Shown here piece by piece: positions 19,975-28,684 of a stretch of DNA of 64,000 nt. This DNA comes from Flavobacterium sp. N502540 (GTDB lineage Bacteria > Bacteroidota > Bacteroidia > Flavobacteriales > Flavobacteriaceae). Under the pieces are notes generated by a model. It made no database searches and was not told where the DNA came from. It saw only the letters and a list, made by a program, of their open reading frames with translations. How positions within the stretch are numbered: the first letter of the stretch is position 1; every line of letters begins with the position of its first letter. The DNA lies in contig NZ_CP110012.1 of assembly GCF_025947365.1 (NCBI RefSeq), positions 4,650,001-4,714,000 on the forward strand, read 5' to 3'. The position numbers and the translations under genes were made by a program.

Positions 19975-20460
19975 TCAGTCGCAGTTACCGGTTTGTAAAC
20001 TGCTACTGTTATTCCTTTCCCCATTTGTTAATTCCATATGTAAAATAGGATATGGTTTCCCGCAACCGTCTACATCAGACATCGATTTTACTTCAAAACC
20101 AAAATGCTGATAGAATTCCAAAGCTTGTATATTATCTTTATTAACATCAACTTTTGTTACATTTAAATTTTGAATGGCATACAGTAAAAGTTCTTTTCCA
20201 ATACCTTTTCCTATTTCATTTGCCGAAACAAACAGCATTTCCAGATTTTCATCATTCGTGCCCATAAATCCAACAATCTCCTTTGTACTATTCTTTATAC
20301 AATGTAGTGTTATATGGTCAAAAAAACCAGGGATTATTGTTTTATAAAATTCAAAATCTTCATTCTTTAAAAAATCATGTGTAGCTTTCACTGAAGATTC
20401 CCAAACACGTATTAATGCCTTATAGTCGCTAGTTTCTACTTTGTAAATCAGTTTATCCAA
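19975..20460 (-). CDS. GNAT family N-acetyltransferase
   Basis: The 161-residue protein has the GNAT fold, with acetyl-CoA loop motif A at LEMLFVSANEIGKGIGKELL (the Q/RxxGxG/A loop appears as EIGKGIG) and motif B VNKDNIQALEFYQHFGFEV. It is closest in pattern to YjaB/RimI-like small acetyltransferases; the substrate is unknown. The last residues (LQTGNCD and the stop) are encoded within a copy of the dispersed CAGTCGCAGT repeat at 19971-19986, so the natural C-terminus may have been replaced by repeat sequence. Confidence 0.85.
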   Translation of the reverse strand: MDKLIYKVETSDYKALIRVWESSVKATHDFLKNEDFEFYKTIIPGFFDHITLHCIKNSTKEIVGFMGTNDENLEMLFVSANEIGKGIGKELLLYAIQNLNVTKVDVNKDNIQALEFYQHFGFEVKSMSDVDGCGKPYPILHMELTNGERNNSSSLQTGNCD

Positions 20461-20498
20461 TTATTAAATGTCTATTTCTAATTGTTCGTTTTTCTAAG

Positions 20499-20577
20499 TA
20501 CAGTCTCAGTCTCAGTCTCAGTATACAGTCGCAGTTTACAGTTTTCACGCTGCGACTGTATACTGCGACTGAAAACT
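20499..20577. repeat. CAGTCGCAGT-type intergenic repeat with a long hairpin
   Basis: CAGTCTCAG units at about 20500-20520 lead into a perfect 16-bp inverted repeat, CAGTATACAGTCGCAG (20519-20534) with CTGCGACTGTATACTG (20550-20565). Imperfect pairing continues outward. It lies between the S9 peptidase stop and the GNAT start. The core resembles sequences at 19971-19986 and 26290-26343, marking a small dispersed family. Confidence 0.7.
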
Positions 20578-20582
20578 AAAAA

Positions 20583-22931
20583 CTATTTCTTCAACAATGT
20601 CGAGTTAAACAAATTCAGGATTCTGCTGTACTCGTCAATCCAAGAATAGGTCTCTTTAAATCCGTGAGCCTCCACAGGAAATGATGCCAGACTCCAATTC
20701 TTCTTCTGAAGTTCTATAAAGCGTTGAGACAAACGAACAATGTCTTTGTATTCGACATTATCATCTACCATTCCGTGTAACATCACTAAATTTCCTTTTA
20801 GATTATCGGCATAATAAATAGGAGAACTTTTTTTGAAGGCATCCGGATCTGTTTCAGGAAAGTTCAAAATGTTTCCGGTATATCCGTGATTGTAATGTGC
20901 CCAATCCGTAACAGAACGTAAGGCAGCTCCTGAAGCAAATTCACCCGGTGCCGTTAACATTCCCATTAAAGTAATAAAACCACCGTAAGACCCTCCATAG
21001 ATACCTACTCTGTTAGCGTCAATGCCATATTTTTCAACCAAATATTTTTTTCCATCTAAATGATCCGACAAGTCTTTTCCTCCCATAAAACGGTAAATTC
21101 CGGTTCTGAAATCACGACCGTAACCATCACTTCCTCTGTAATCTATGTCTAAAACAGTATAACCCAAATCAGTCAATAAATTATGGAACATATATTCTCT
21201 GTGATAATTACTCCAGTAATTGTGAGCATTTTGCAGATAACCTGCTCCGTGAACAAAAATGATTGCCGCTTTGTTGGCGCTTTCCGTTTTTGGAGTGTAT
21301 AATCTAGCGTTTACAGGAGTTCCATCCTGAGCTTTGAAAGTGATTACTTCCGGTTCTCTCCACTTGTATTCTTTAAAACTTGCAGAAACTGAAGATGATA
21401 TTTGCTGTAAGCTCGCATTCTTTTTATTGTCAGCAATATAAAAATCCCAAGGAATATTTTTATACGAATAACGTACTAAAAGTGATTTCTCGTCCGGAGA
21501 AACGACAACTTCATGCGCGCCGTCTTTGGTTAAAACAGGTTCTAAAGCACCACCTGCTGCAGGCAATTTATAAAAATTTCTATTTCCCGGATGTGTGGTA
21601 TTGGTTGTTAAGTAAAATGTTTTTTTATCGTTAGACAAGGCTACATCACGAACTTCCCAATTTCCTGTAGTCAATTGTGTCTTTTTCCCTGATTTTAGGT
21701 TATACGTGTACAAATGTGAATAACCCGTTGCCTCAGATTGGAAATAAATAGTTTCATTGTCTGCTAAAAAGCCTAAAACTCCGGAATCAAATGAATAGGA
21801 TGGAATTCCGGGACCCGCGATCCATGCATCATCATGCTGATGTTCGATTTCTTTAAACGTTCCGTTCTCAAGGTTCAGATTCACCAGCCATCTGTCTTTA
21901 TTATCCTGACTTCTGATTTCTACAATTGCTGCAGAACCATTCTCGTTATAAACAGGAGCCTGAGCAGTAATAAAACGATCTTCCTTAGCTTTGTTTTTTA
22001 AGTTATCGTACGTTTCATAATACTTCGGATTGTCCTGAATATGGCTTAAAGTCGAAAAATTAACATAATAAACGCTGTCTTTGGCAACAGAATAAATTCC
22101 CAATTTAGTCTTTACCAGATTGGCTGTCGACACTTTTTCTTTTGTATCAGGAGTTTGATTATAACCGTCATCTGTTATAAAAACCTCCATCTTTTCTTTT
22201 TTATTGTCTGATTCTTCAGCCAAACTAAAAGTGGCAAAATTTCCGTTTGGATCTGCTTTTAAATTGTAAAAATTATCTTTTCCATAAAAATATTCCTTTG
22301 CAAAATCAGATTTAATGGCTTTGCTTTTGGCAAGATTCCATTGTTTTTTAGCCGCAGCATCTCTGACAAACTGAAACAGTTCTTTTTGCTGTGTTTTTAA
22401 AAAGGACTCTTTATCAGGCGTTTTTTCCTTTTTTACTCCTTTTTTAAAGTTTGTTAACTGCAAAACGGTTCCTTCTTTTGCATTGTACTTGAAAATGTTA
22501 TCGTTCTGTTCAAAAAAAACAATCCCTGCAGCCGCGCCAAGTTCAACATTTGAAACCGGAGTGCTTTGCTGAATAATTTTCTTAACTGTTTTTGTACTGA
22601 TGGAATACGAATACAAACCTCCTTTGTCACTGTAATACACTACGTCTGAAGTTGGTTTTCTTTTAAAATCCAGCTTAGAAAAGGCAGCTTCTTTAGGCTC
22701 TACCAAAGTTGGCTTTGCCGCTCCTTTTTGCCAGGAATAGGTATTCGCACCCAAATCATTGGTTGGATTCCATTCGAAATATACTTTTTTACCGTCTAAA
22801 GACCAGCGTCCGTAAGTCGGTTGATTTCCAGTAAAACCTTCCCCTTTCATTATTTCTTCTAATTTCAAAGTTTGGCTATTGCCCGAAATCGATAGCATAA
22901 AAAAGGCAAGAATAAAGATGTTTTTTGTCAT
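20583..22931 (-). CDS. S9 family prolyl oligopeptidase-type peptidase (DPP-IV-like)
   Basis: The 782-residue protein has a signal peptide (IFILAFFMLSISGNSQ), an N-terminal beta-propeller region (about 40-520) and a C-terminal alpha/beta-hydrolase domain. The catalytic triad is S648 in GIYGGSYGGF, D723 in HGMVDDNV and H756 in VEAHGFKE. Periplasmic members remove dipeptides, often after proline, from imported peptides. A minus-strand TATTTTTG at 22952-22959 fits the -7 consensus. The gene is separated from its neighbours by terminators or repeats and is probably monocistronic. Confidence 0.93.
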   Translation of the reverse strand: MTKNIFILAFFMLSISGNSQTLKLEEIMKGEGFTGNQPTYGRWSLDGKKVYFEWNPTNDLGANTYSWQKGAAKPTLVEPKEAAFSKLDFKRKPTSDVVYYSDKGGLYSYSISTKTVKKIIQQSTPVSNVELGAAAGIVFFEQNDNIFKYNAKEGTVLQLTNFKKGVKKEKTPDKESFLKTQQKELFQFVRDAAAKKQWNLAKSKAIKSDFAKEYFYGKDNFYNLKADPNGNFATFSLAEESDNKKEKMEVFITDDGYNQTPDTKEKVSTANLVKTKLGIYSVAKDSVYYVNFSTLSHIQDNPKYYETYDNLKNKAKEDRFITAQAPVYNENGSAAIVEIRSQDNKDRWLVNLNLENGTFKEIEHQHDDAWIAGPGIPSYSFDSGVLGFLADNETIYFQSEATGYSHLYTYNLKSGKKTQLTTGNWEVRDVALSNDKKTFYLTTNTTHPGNRNFYKLPAAGGALEPVLTKDGAHEVVVSPDEKSLLVRYSYKNIPWDFYIADNKKNASLQQISSSVSASFKEYKWREPEVITFKAQDGTPVNARLYTPKTESANKAAIIFVHGAGYLQNAHNYWSNYHREYMFHNLLTDLGYTVLDIDYRGSDGYGRDFRTGIYRFMGGKDLSDHLDGKKYLVEKYGIDANRVGIYGGSYGGFITLMGMLTAPGEFASGAALRSVTDWAHYNHGYTGNILNFPETDPDAFKKSSPIYYADNLKGNLVMLHGMVDDNVEYKDIVRLSQRFIELQKKNWSLASFPVEAHGFKETYSWIDEYSRILNLFNSTLLKK

Positions 22932-23026
22932 GGTATAGTTTTTTGATAAAACAAAAATACACTTTGAAACTTACTAAAAAAATGTTTTTACAACTTCAAG
23001 CAGCCAATCCATAAAAGAGATAAAAA

Positions 23027-23057
23027 AAAGTCTTCAAAAACATATTTTGAAGACTTT
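23027..23057 (-). terminator. Terminator of the HAD phosphatase gene
   Basis: AAAGTCTTCAAAA and TTTTGAAGACTTT form a perfect 13-bp stem with a 5-base loop. On the minus strand it runs into a long T-run. Confidence 0.85.
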
Positions 23058-23115
23058 CAGATTCTTTGATTGTAAAAGTGTTTAAAGTTTAAAGCAATAC
23101 AACAAATTCTTATTT

Positions 23116-23946
23116 TTAATCCATTACGAATTCTTTATTCAAAATCTTAGAAGCGATGTAATTGGCAACACCGTCTTCTGCATTGGTTTTAATTACTTCC
23201 AGATCAGGTAAAGTTTCTTTTAGTAAGACCGGAGCATTCCCCATAATTAAACCTTTTCCGGTCGCAGATAACATTTGTAAATCATTAAAACCATCACCAA
23301 AAGAGACTGCTTCTTCTAAAGAAAACCCTTCTTTTTCTAAAACACGCTGAATCGCTACAGCTTTATCAACCGATTTATCCATGAATTCCAAACAGGTTGG
23401 CAAGCTAAATGCATGGTGTAAATCACCTGATGAATTTGCTAAAATTGCCTCTTTTAGGGCTACCAGTTTTTCGTGATTCTCATGCGAGAAGAAAATTTTA
23501 ATGGCTGCAAAATCTTCCAGAGTTTTATAATCTACCAATTCAGGGTGGTATTTTAATTCGGCCTGAAAAGCATTTAATCGCTCATTAATTCTATTTGTCT
23601 GCCAAACGTTTTCTTTGAATAAAACTACTGTAATTTCAGGATCAATCTCGACATCTAAAGCCGCTTTTACTACATCACTTTTTAAATCGAACGCAAAAAG
23701 CTCTTCTCTTTCAGGAGAATGAATCCTTGCTCCGTTTGAACTCACCAGATAAACGGGAATTTCAAGTGTTTCAATAATAGCCATCGCATCCAAATGATGA
23801 CGGCCTGTAGCTACAACGATAAGATAATTTTGATGGTGAAGTTCCTGAAAAATGGATTTGGTATAATCTGATATTCTGTGTTGAGGGTTGAGTAAGGTTC
23901 CGTCTAAATCGGTTACTACAACTTTTATATTTTTAAGCTTCGTCAT
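23116..23946 (-). CDS. Cof-type HAD-superfamily phosphatase
   Basis: The 276-residue protein, counted from the ATG at 23946, shows all Cof/HAD-IIB motifs. These are DLDGTLLNP with nucleophile D13 and acid D15, motif II near VVATGRH, a conserved lysine region KSVDKAVAIQRV, and motif IV FGDGFNDLQML. The frame is open upstream to 24003, but those residues do not resemble family members, which normally begin a few residues before the DxD. Relatives dephosphorylate sugar phosphates, FMN or PLP; the substrate here is unknown. Confidence 0.9.
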   Translation of the reverse strand: MTKLKNIKVVVTDLDGTLLNPQHRISDYTKSIFQELHHQNYLIVVATGRHHLDAMAIIETLEIPVYLVSSNGARIHSPEREELFAFDLKSDVVKAALDVEIDPEITVVLFKENVWQTNRINERLNAFQAELKYHPELVDYKTLEDFAAIKIFFSHENHEKLVALKEAILANSSGDLHHAFSLPTCLEFMDKSVDKAVAIQRVLEKEGFSLEEAVSFGDGFNDLQMLSATGKGLIMGNAPVLLKETLPDLEVIKTNAEDGVANYIASKILNKEFVMD

Positions 23947-24084
23947 GTTAAAATTCAGGTATTTAGGAATGACAAAATTACGGCTTTGCTCGCACAAGAG
24001 CAAAAATTACAGGCTTCGAAAGCTTCAAAAACAGCAAGTTTATTATATATTTAACTATTACGTTAAGTATTCCATTTTAAATAT

Positions 24085-24447
24085 TCAAACTTTAATAGTT
24101 CCGGTTTTGTATAAATGGAGAGCTTGTCTAATAATTTGTTCAATTCTTTCTACAGGTAAATCTTCTTCAGGATCAAAAAGCATAATTTTCATTCTGGATC
24201 GGGCCTCCTGAAGTAAAAAAGGTTCATCAAAGTGTTTTCCTTCTACAATTCCGATATATGGCTTTTTGTATTTTTTATGCATCCATAAATAACAAAACAT
24301 TTTCCCTTTATAACAGAAGAAAGGCATCCCGTATTTTAAAACATGAGTAATCTCTTTGTCCTGTCTTAAGATAATCTCTTTTAAGGCCAAAAAGACTCCT
24401 TTCCCGGGTTCTTCAAGTTTTAGGTAGAAATCATCTAGTTGTTTCAT
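24085..24447 (-). CDS. DUF1801 / YdhG-like small protein
   Basis: The 120-residue protein matches the DUF1801 pattern: an N-terminal helix with LKEIILRQDKEITHVLKYGMPFFCYKGKMFCYLWMHKKYKKPYIGIV and a C-terminal helix with DLPVERIEQIIRQAL. Function is unknown. It starts seven bases after the next minus-strand gene ends, which suggests that the two are co-transcribed. Confidence 0.85.
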   Translation of the reverse strand: MKQLDDFYLKLEEPGKGVFLALKEIILRQDKEITHVLKYGMPFFCYKGKMFCYLWMHKKYKKPYIGIVEGKHFDEPFLLQEARSRMKIMLFDPEEDLPVERIEQIIRQALHLYKTGTIKV

Positions 24448-24454
24448 TTTACTA

Positions 24455-25144
24455 TTAATTTAAAAAATAATCCTTTTTCCAATCTTTAATTGTTCTTGGA
24501 TGTTCATTATTATTTGGATAATGTGATGTTACAAACTCAAATTGCTCAAGTGTTAACAAAACTATTCTTCCATCATTTCCTGAACTAATTGGATAAAATT
24601 GTTCTTTACTATTTTGAAATCTAAGCACGTTATTTAACATCTCAATAAAATTTACAAATGCAATCCCCCAATCATTTCCATCAAAATCATTATCAAATGC
24701 AACATATTCTTTTCCATTTAACTTGATTGTATGTCTCCAATGTTTTTCCGTTTGACTACTAAATTCATCAGAAACATCAAGTTTTAAGTTAAGTTTATCA
24801 AATAAAGGTTTTACAACTTCCAAATATTGAATTAACCCTCCTCCTTCAAACAGAGTCTCAGAATCTATAAAATAAAATCTATTATCAGTAAAAGTCAAGT
24901 TTTCTCTCATTGTACCTTCAAAATAAAACAATTTATCATATGATTTCTCAAATTCAACCTTAGCTGCCTTTAAATCAGATTTATCTGTTAAATTAAAAAA
25001 ATTAAGTTTTATTAACTCTGTTACAATTTCTTTTCCTTTTATTTTATTTTTTACTACTCCATAATTATTATTCTGAGCACTCAAATTAAATACGAAAAAA
25101 AAAGCTACAAAAACTGGTATGATATTTATCCTTAGCATTCTCAA
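24455..25144 (-). CDS. Exported protein of unknown function
   Basis: This 229-residue protein has a signal peptide (about 1-24, ending NLSAQ). The start could equally be the second ATG two codons on. The mature part is a mixed alpha/beta domain with alternating acidic and aromatic residues (FDNDFDGNDWGIAFVNFIEML). It resembles small solitary exported domain proteins of Flavobacterium, but I do not recognise a family. It sits just upstream of the DUF1801 gene. Confidence 0.7.
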   Translation of the reverse strand: MRMLRINIIPVFVAFFFVFNLSAQNNNYGVVKNKIKGKEIVTELIKLNFFNLTDKSDLKAAKVEFEKSYDKLFYFEGTMRENLTFTDNRFYFIDSETLFEGGGLIQYLEVVKPLFDKLNLKLDVSDEFSSQTEKHWRHTIKLNGKEYVAFDNDFDGNDWGIAFVNFIEMLNNVLRFQNSKEQFYPISSGNDGRIVLLTLEQFEFVTSHYPNNNEHPRTIKDWKKDYFLN

Positions 25145-25169
25145 AATTTACAATTTTTATTTAAAAAAA

Positions 25170-25219
25170 AATATTCGTTCTACATCTCTCTAATTAAAGA
25201 TAGATATAAAACGAATATT
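25170..25219 (-). terminator. Inverted repeats downstream of phoH
   Basis: AATATTCGTT (25170-25179) pairs with AACGAATATT (25210-25219) around a 30-base loop and is followed by a T-run on the minus strand. A second perfect pair, AAATGTTAAA (25223-25232) with TTTAACATTT (25252-25261), lies closer to the phoH stop. Together they probably terminate phoH transcription. Confidence 0.55.
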
Positions 25220-25275
25220 AATAAATGTTAAAACACATTTTACGATTTACATTTAACATTTCGCTATAATTAAAC

Positions 25276-26226
25276 TTAGTCGTGATTTTCGATCTGCTTG
25301 TAAGCGTCAATTACTTTTTTGACTAATCGGTGACGTACAATATCTTTATCATCGAGATAAATAATTCCGATACCTTCAATGTCTTTCAGTACCAAAAGTG
25401 CTTCCTTCAGACCGGAAATAGTTCTGCGTGGCAAATCGACCTGTCCGGGATCACCTGTAATCATAAATTTGGCATTTTTTCCCATACGGGTCAGGAACAT
25501 TTTCATTTGTGAATGTGTCGTGTTCTGTGCCTCATCCAGAATTACAAAAGCATTATCAAGTGTACGCCCACGCATAAAGGCTAATGGTGCAATCTGAATA
25601 ATTCCTTTCAAAATGTAATCTTCGAGTTTTTCGTTGGGAAGCATGTCACGCAACGCATCATAAAGAGGCTGCATGTAAGGATCGAGTTTTTCTTTCATAT
25701 CGCCGGGTAAAAATCCCAGGTTTTCACCTGCTTCTACTGCCGGTCGCGTCAATATGATCCTTTTTACCTCTTTGTCTTTAAGCGCTTTTACCGCCATTGC
25801 AACACCCGTGTACGTTTTTCCTGTTCCGGCAGGTCCAACAGCAAACACCATATCATTTTTTTTGATGGTATCTACCAGTAACTGCTGGTTAGGCGTCATG
25901 GCTTTAATGATTTTTCCGCCAACACCATGAACTAATATTTTGTCATGATCGTATGCTTTTTTTTCATCTTGTCCATCGCTCATAATTACCCGTTCGATTA
26001 CATTATCGTCAATGTTATTATATCGGGTAAAATGAAGCATAAGCCTCTGGAATCTTTTTTCGAATTCATCTAAAACTTCTTTCTCGCCAAATGCCTTCAA
26101 AGTGGTCCCTCTCGCTACTATTTTAAGCTTTGGGTAATACTTTTTAATGATTTCAAGATGCGTATCCTGAGCACCCCAAAAGTCTTTTGGAGCGATGTCT
26201 ATGAGCTCAATAATTCTTTCGTTCAA
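25276..26226 (-). CDS. PhoH family ATPase
   Basis: The 316-residue cytosolic protein has an N-terminal KH-like region (about 1-75) and a PhoH P-loop ATPase domain. Walker A is GPAGTGKT at 131-138, Walker B is FVILDEAQN with D231 and E232, and a sensor motif ITGDPGQVDLPR follows. PhoH proteins are predicted RNA-linked helicase-like ATPases, often near YbeY and rRNA maturation genes. No ybeY gene is adjacent here. Confidence 0.93.
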   Translation of the reverse strand: MNERIIELIDIAPKDFWGAQDTHLEIIKKYYPKLKIVARGTTLKAFGEKEVLDEFEKRFQRLMLHFTRYNNIDDNVIERVIMSDGQDEKKAYDHDKILVHGVGGKIIKAMTPNQQLLVDTIKKNDMVFAVGPAGTGKTYTGVAMAVKALKDKEVKRIILTRPAVEAGENLGFLPGDMKEKLDPYMQPLYDALRDMLPNEKLEDYILKGIIQIAPLAFMRGRTLDNAFVILDEAQNTTHSQMKMFLTRMGKNAKFMITGDPGQVDLPRRTISGLKEALLVLKDIEGIGIIYLDDKDIVRHRLVKKVIDAYKQIENHD

Positions 26227-26289
26227 ATGAGATAGTTTTAAATTAAAAATAAATCAGTTTTTATAAATCAGTAGTTGTCGGGTCTTTTT

Positions 26290-26343
26290 TTCGTCGCAGT
26301 TTCGGCGGGAGTTTTCGGTTGGTGTGACCGAGACTGAAAACTC
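26290..26343. repeat. CAGTCGCAGT-type repeat upstream of phoH
   Basis: CGTCGCAGTTTCGG is followed by an imperfect hairpin (GAGTTTTC at 26309-26316 with GAAAACTC at 26336-26343, plus GGT/ACC inside). The word order matches the repeats near 19971 and 20519. The rest of this 239-base spacer carries the divergent promoters, including a TAGCTTTG -7-like element at 26399-26406 before the DUF62 gene. Confidence 0.55.
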
Positions 26344-26465
26344 TGGCCAATAATTGCAATTTGTCTTTTCATTTCTTCATTTTTGCAATTACTATTACTA
26401 GCTTTGCATTTCTCAAATTTAATGAAAATTAGATTTAAATACTACCAATAGTTATAAACAAAATT

Positions 26466-27293
26466 ATGTCAATAATTACCCTCACTACCGATTACGGCTT
26501 AAAGGACCACTTTGTTGGTTCACTAAAGGGTAAAATACTATCGGAATATCCGGAGGTTACACTTGTTGACATTTCGCATGATATTGACCCATTTAACACA
26601 GCCGAAGCTAGTTACGTTATTGGCGCGTCGTATTTGAGTTTCCCAAAAGGAACCGTTCACTTAATTGGAGTAGATATCGAACGCAATAAAGAAAATCAGC
26701 ATATTGCCATGCAATGGAACGATCATTACTTTATTTGTGCCGATAATGGTATTTTAAGCATGCTTACGCAGAAAATTGTTCCGCAAAAAATTGTTGCCAT
26801 CAATATACACGACCGCTTTCCCAGCGAATTTAGCGATTTGGATATTTTTATTAAGGTGGCCTGTCACATTTCTAAAGGCGGTTTACTTAATGTTATTGGC
26901 AAAGAAATCAAAGAAATCAAGCAAATTACAGAGTTGCAGCCCGTAGTTGCCGGTGACAACAACTCTATAAAAGGATACGTGATTTACATTGACCATTTCG
27001 GGAACGTAGTAACCAATATTTCGAAAAGGCAGTTTACAGAAGTTGCAAAAGGACGGGCTTATGAAATTGTAATGAAACCCAAAAGCATCAAAACCATTTT
27101 ACCCAATTACTCCGACATTGCAAGTTCTGACAAATACCCCATAAAAACTTACGAAGGAGAGAAACTGGCTATTTTTAACGAAGCCGGATTTCTTGAAATC
27201 GCTATTTTCAGAAGCAATCCGTCTAAAGTGGGTTCGGCAAACAGCCTTTTAGGATTAAATTACAGAGATGTAATTACGATTAAGTTTTTATAA
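26466..27293 (+). CDS. DUF62 family S-adenosylmethionine hydrolase-like enzyme
   Basis: The 275-residue protein belongs to the SAM hydroxide adenosyltransferase (DUF62) family related to SAM chlorinase and fluorinase. It opens with ITLTTDYGLKDHFVGSLKG, then has VDISHDIDPFNTAEASYVIG, GTVHLIGVD, ADNGILSML and, in the C-terminal barrel, YIDHFGNVVTNI. Known members hydrolyse SAM to adenosine and methionine. The physiological role in Flavobacterium is unclear. It is cytosolic and probably monocistronic. Confidence 0.9.
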   Translation: MSIITLTTDYGLKDHFVGSLKGKILSEYPEVTLVDISHDIDPFNTAEASYVIGASYLSFPKGTVHLIGVDIERNKENQHIAMQWNDHYFICADNGILSMLTQKIVPQKIVAINIHDRFPSEFSDLDIFIKVACHISKGGLLNVIGKEIKEIKQITELQPVVAGDNNSIKGYVIYIDHFGNVVTNISKRQFTEVAKGRAYEIVMKPKSIKTILPNYSDIASSDKYPIKTYEGEKLAIFNEAGFLEIAIFRSNPSKVGSANSLLGLNYRDVITIKFL

Positions 27294-27457
27294 TATTTTT
27301 TTGGATTTCAGATCTGGAATTTCAAACTTAAAATACACAAAATTTCGAATTTATTTTTTTTCATCAAAAGAACAATCAATTTTGGTATTTTTGCGCACCT
27401 TTAGCATTTGAGATAGCAGTAATCTAAAATCTAAAATCAGAAATTTAAAATTGTAAT

Positions 27458-27754
27458 ATGTTTATTCGAATAGTAAAAATGAGTTTTCATGAAGAGAAAA
27501 TCCCTGATTTTCTGGAGAATTTCGAAAGTGTGAAAAACAAAATACGAGCAGCGGATGGAAATCGTTTTTTAGAGATGTATCAGGATAAAAATAATAAATG
27601 CATATTTTTCACTTACAGCTACTGGGAAACTGAAGAAGATTTAGAAAATTACAGACAATCTGAGCTCTTTAATACGGTTTGGAGTTTTACCAAAAAACTT
27701 TTCAATGCCAAACCCGAAGCCTGGAGTGTGGATAAGCTGGTGAGTTTAAATTAA
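27458..27754 (+). CDS. Antibiotic biosynthesis monooxygenase (ABM)-fold protein
   Basis: The 98-residue protein has the ferredoxin-like ABM fold: MFIRIVKMSF opening strand, a long helix (PDFLENFESVKNKIRAADG), strands FLEMYQDK and CIFFTYSYWETEEDLENYRQSELF, and a C-terminal helix and strand. Relatives act as quinol monooxygenases or bind heme or small aromatic ligands. A TATTTTTG at 27386-27393 upstream resembles the -7 element. Exact activity cannot be told from the sequence. Confidence 0.85.
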   Translation: MFIRIVKMSFHEEKIPDFLENFESVKNKIRAADGNRFLEMYQDKNNKCIFFTYSYWETEEDLENYRQSELFNTVWSFTKKLFNAKPEAWSVDKLVSLN

Positions 27755-27757
27755 TTT

Positions 27758-27916
27758 GTTTCAAGTTTCAAGTTTCATGTTTCATGTTTCATGTTTCATG
27801 TTATATGCTGGATTTGAAAATTGGAACCGTTTAACCGCAAAGATCATGCTTAAAAGCTTTTACAAAACACAAAGTTCGCAAAGGAAAGCGACTTGAAACT
27901 TGAGACCTGAAACAAA
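27758..27916. repeat. Heptamer array element, copy 1 (upstream of gldF)
   Basis: Two GTTTCAA units and four GTTTCAT units run head to tail from 27758 to 27799, then a degenerate unit. After a spacer containing AACCGCAAAG and TTCGCAAAGG words, three heptamers in the opposite orientation (TTGAAAC, TTGAGAC, CTGAAAC) end near 27913. The copy at 31757-32010 has the same layout. It could fold into a long stem in the leader of gldF. Confidence 0.75.
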
Positions 27917-27958
27917 AAAAATTACACGATTAAACAAATAAACGAACAAACGTTATAC

Positions 27959-28684
27959 ATGAAATCAATCATTTTAAGAGAAATAAAATCCTTTTTTGGC
28001 TCTCCTATAGGTTATTTGGTCATTGCTATTTTCTTAATCAGCAACGGACTATTTTTATGGGTATTTGAAGGCGACTACAATATTTTAAATTCGGGTTATG
28101 CTGATTTAACGCCATTTTTCACCCTGGCTCCGTGGATTCTGATTTTTCTGATTCCGGCTGTCACTATGAGAAGTTTTTCTGATGAAAAAAAACAGGGAAC
28201 ACTGGAATTATTACTAACTAAACCTTTATCCATCTGGGAAATCGTAAACGGAAAATTTCTCGGCTCTTTCTTATTAATTGTTTTGGCCATTGTTCCAACA
28301 CTTATTTATGTGAAAGTCATTTCAAATTTAGGTGCTCCCGAAGGAAATATTGATATGGGAAGTACTATCGGTTCTTATTTTGGACTATTGTTTTTAATTG
28401 CTGCTTACTCGGCAATCGGAATCTTTACTTCTACCCTGTCCGAGAATCAGATTGTTGCTTTTATCATAGCTGTTTTTCTGTGTTTTATTCTTTATTTTGG
28501 TTTTGAAGGACTCGCATCACTGATTCCGGGATCTTCTGCTATTGTTTCAGTATTTGGAATGCAGGACCATTTTAAAAGTATGAGCCGCGGTGTAATCGAT
28601 ACTCGTGATGTGATTTATTTTTTAAGTATCACTGCATTATTTCTCTCGTTTACTGTTTATCAATTAAAATCTTTTAAAGCGTAA
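27959..28684 (+). CDS. gldF: Gliding motility ABC transporter permease
   Basis: The 241-residue membrane protein is an ABC-2-type permease with about six TM helices, beginning MKSIILREIKSFFGSPIGYLVIAIFLISNGLF. The conserved cytoplasmic segment MRSFSDEKKQGTLELLLTKPLSIWEIVNGKFLG is diagnostic of GldF. It works with GldG and the ATPase GldA (encoded elsewhere) and is required for gliding in Flavobacterium. Its stop overlaps the gldG start by one base, so the two are translationally coupled. Confidence 0.95.
   Translation: MKSIILREIKSFFGSPIGYLVIAIFLISNGLFLWVFEGDYNILNSGYADLTPFFTLAPWILIFLIPAVTMRSFSDEKKQGTLELLLTKPLSIWEIVNGKFLGSFLLIVLAIVPTLIYVKVISNLGAPEGNIDMGSTIGSYFGLLFLIAAYSAIGIFTSTLSENQIVAFIIAVFLCFILYFGFEGLASLIPGSSAIVSVFGMQDHFKSMSRGVIDTRDVIYFLSITALFLSFTVYQLKSFKA

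Noticed and set aside
24085..25144. DUF1801 gene and the exported protein gene as a toxin-antitoxin pair
   Set aside because: One product is exported and the other belongs to DUF1801; neither resembles a known toxin-antitoxin component.
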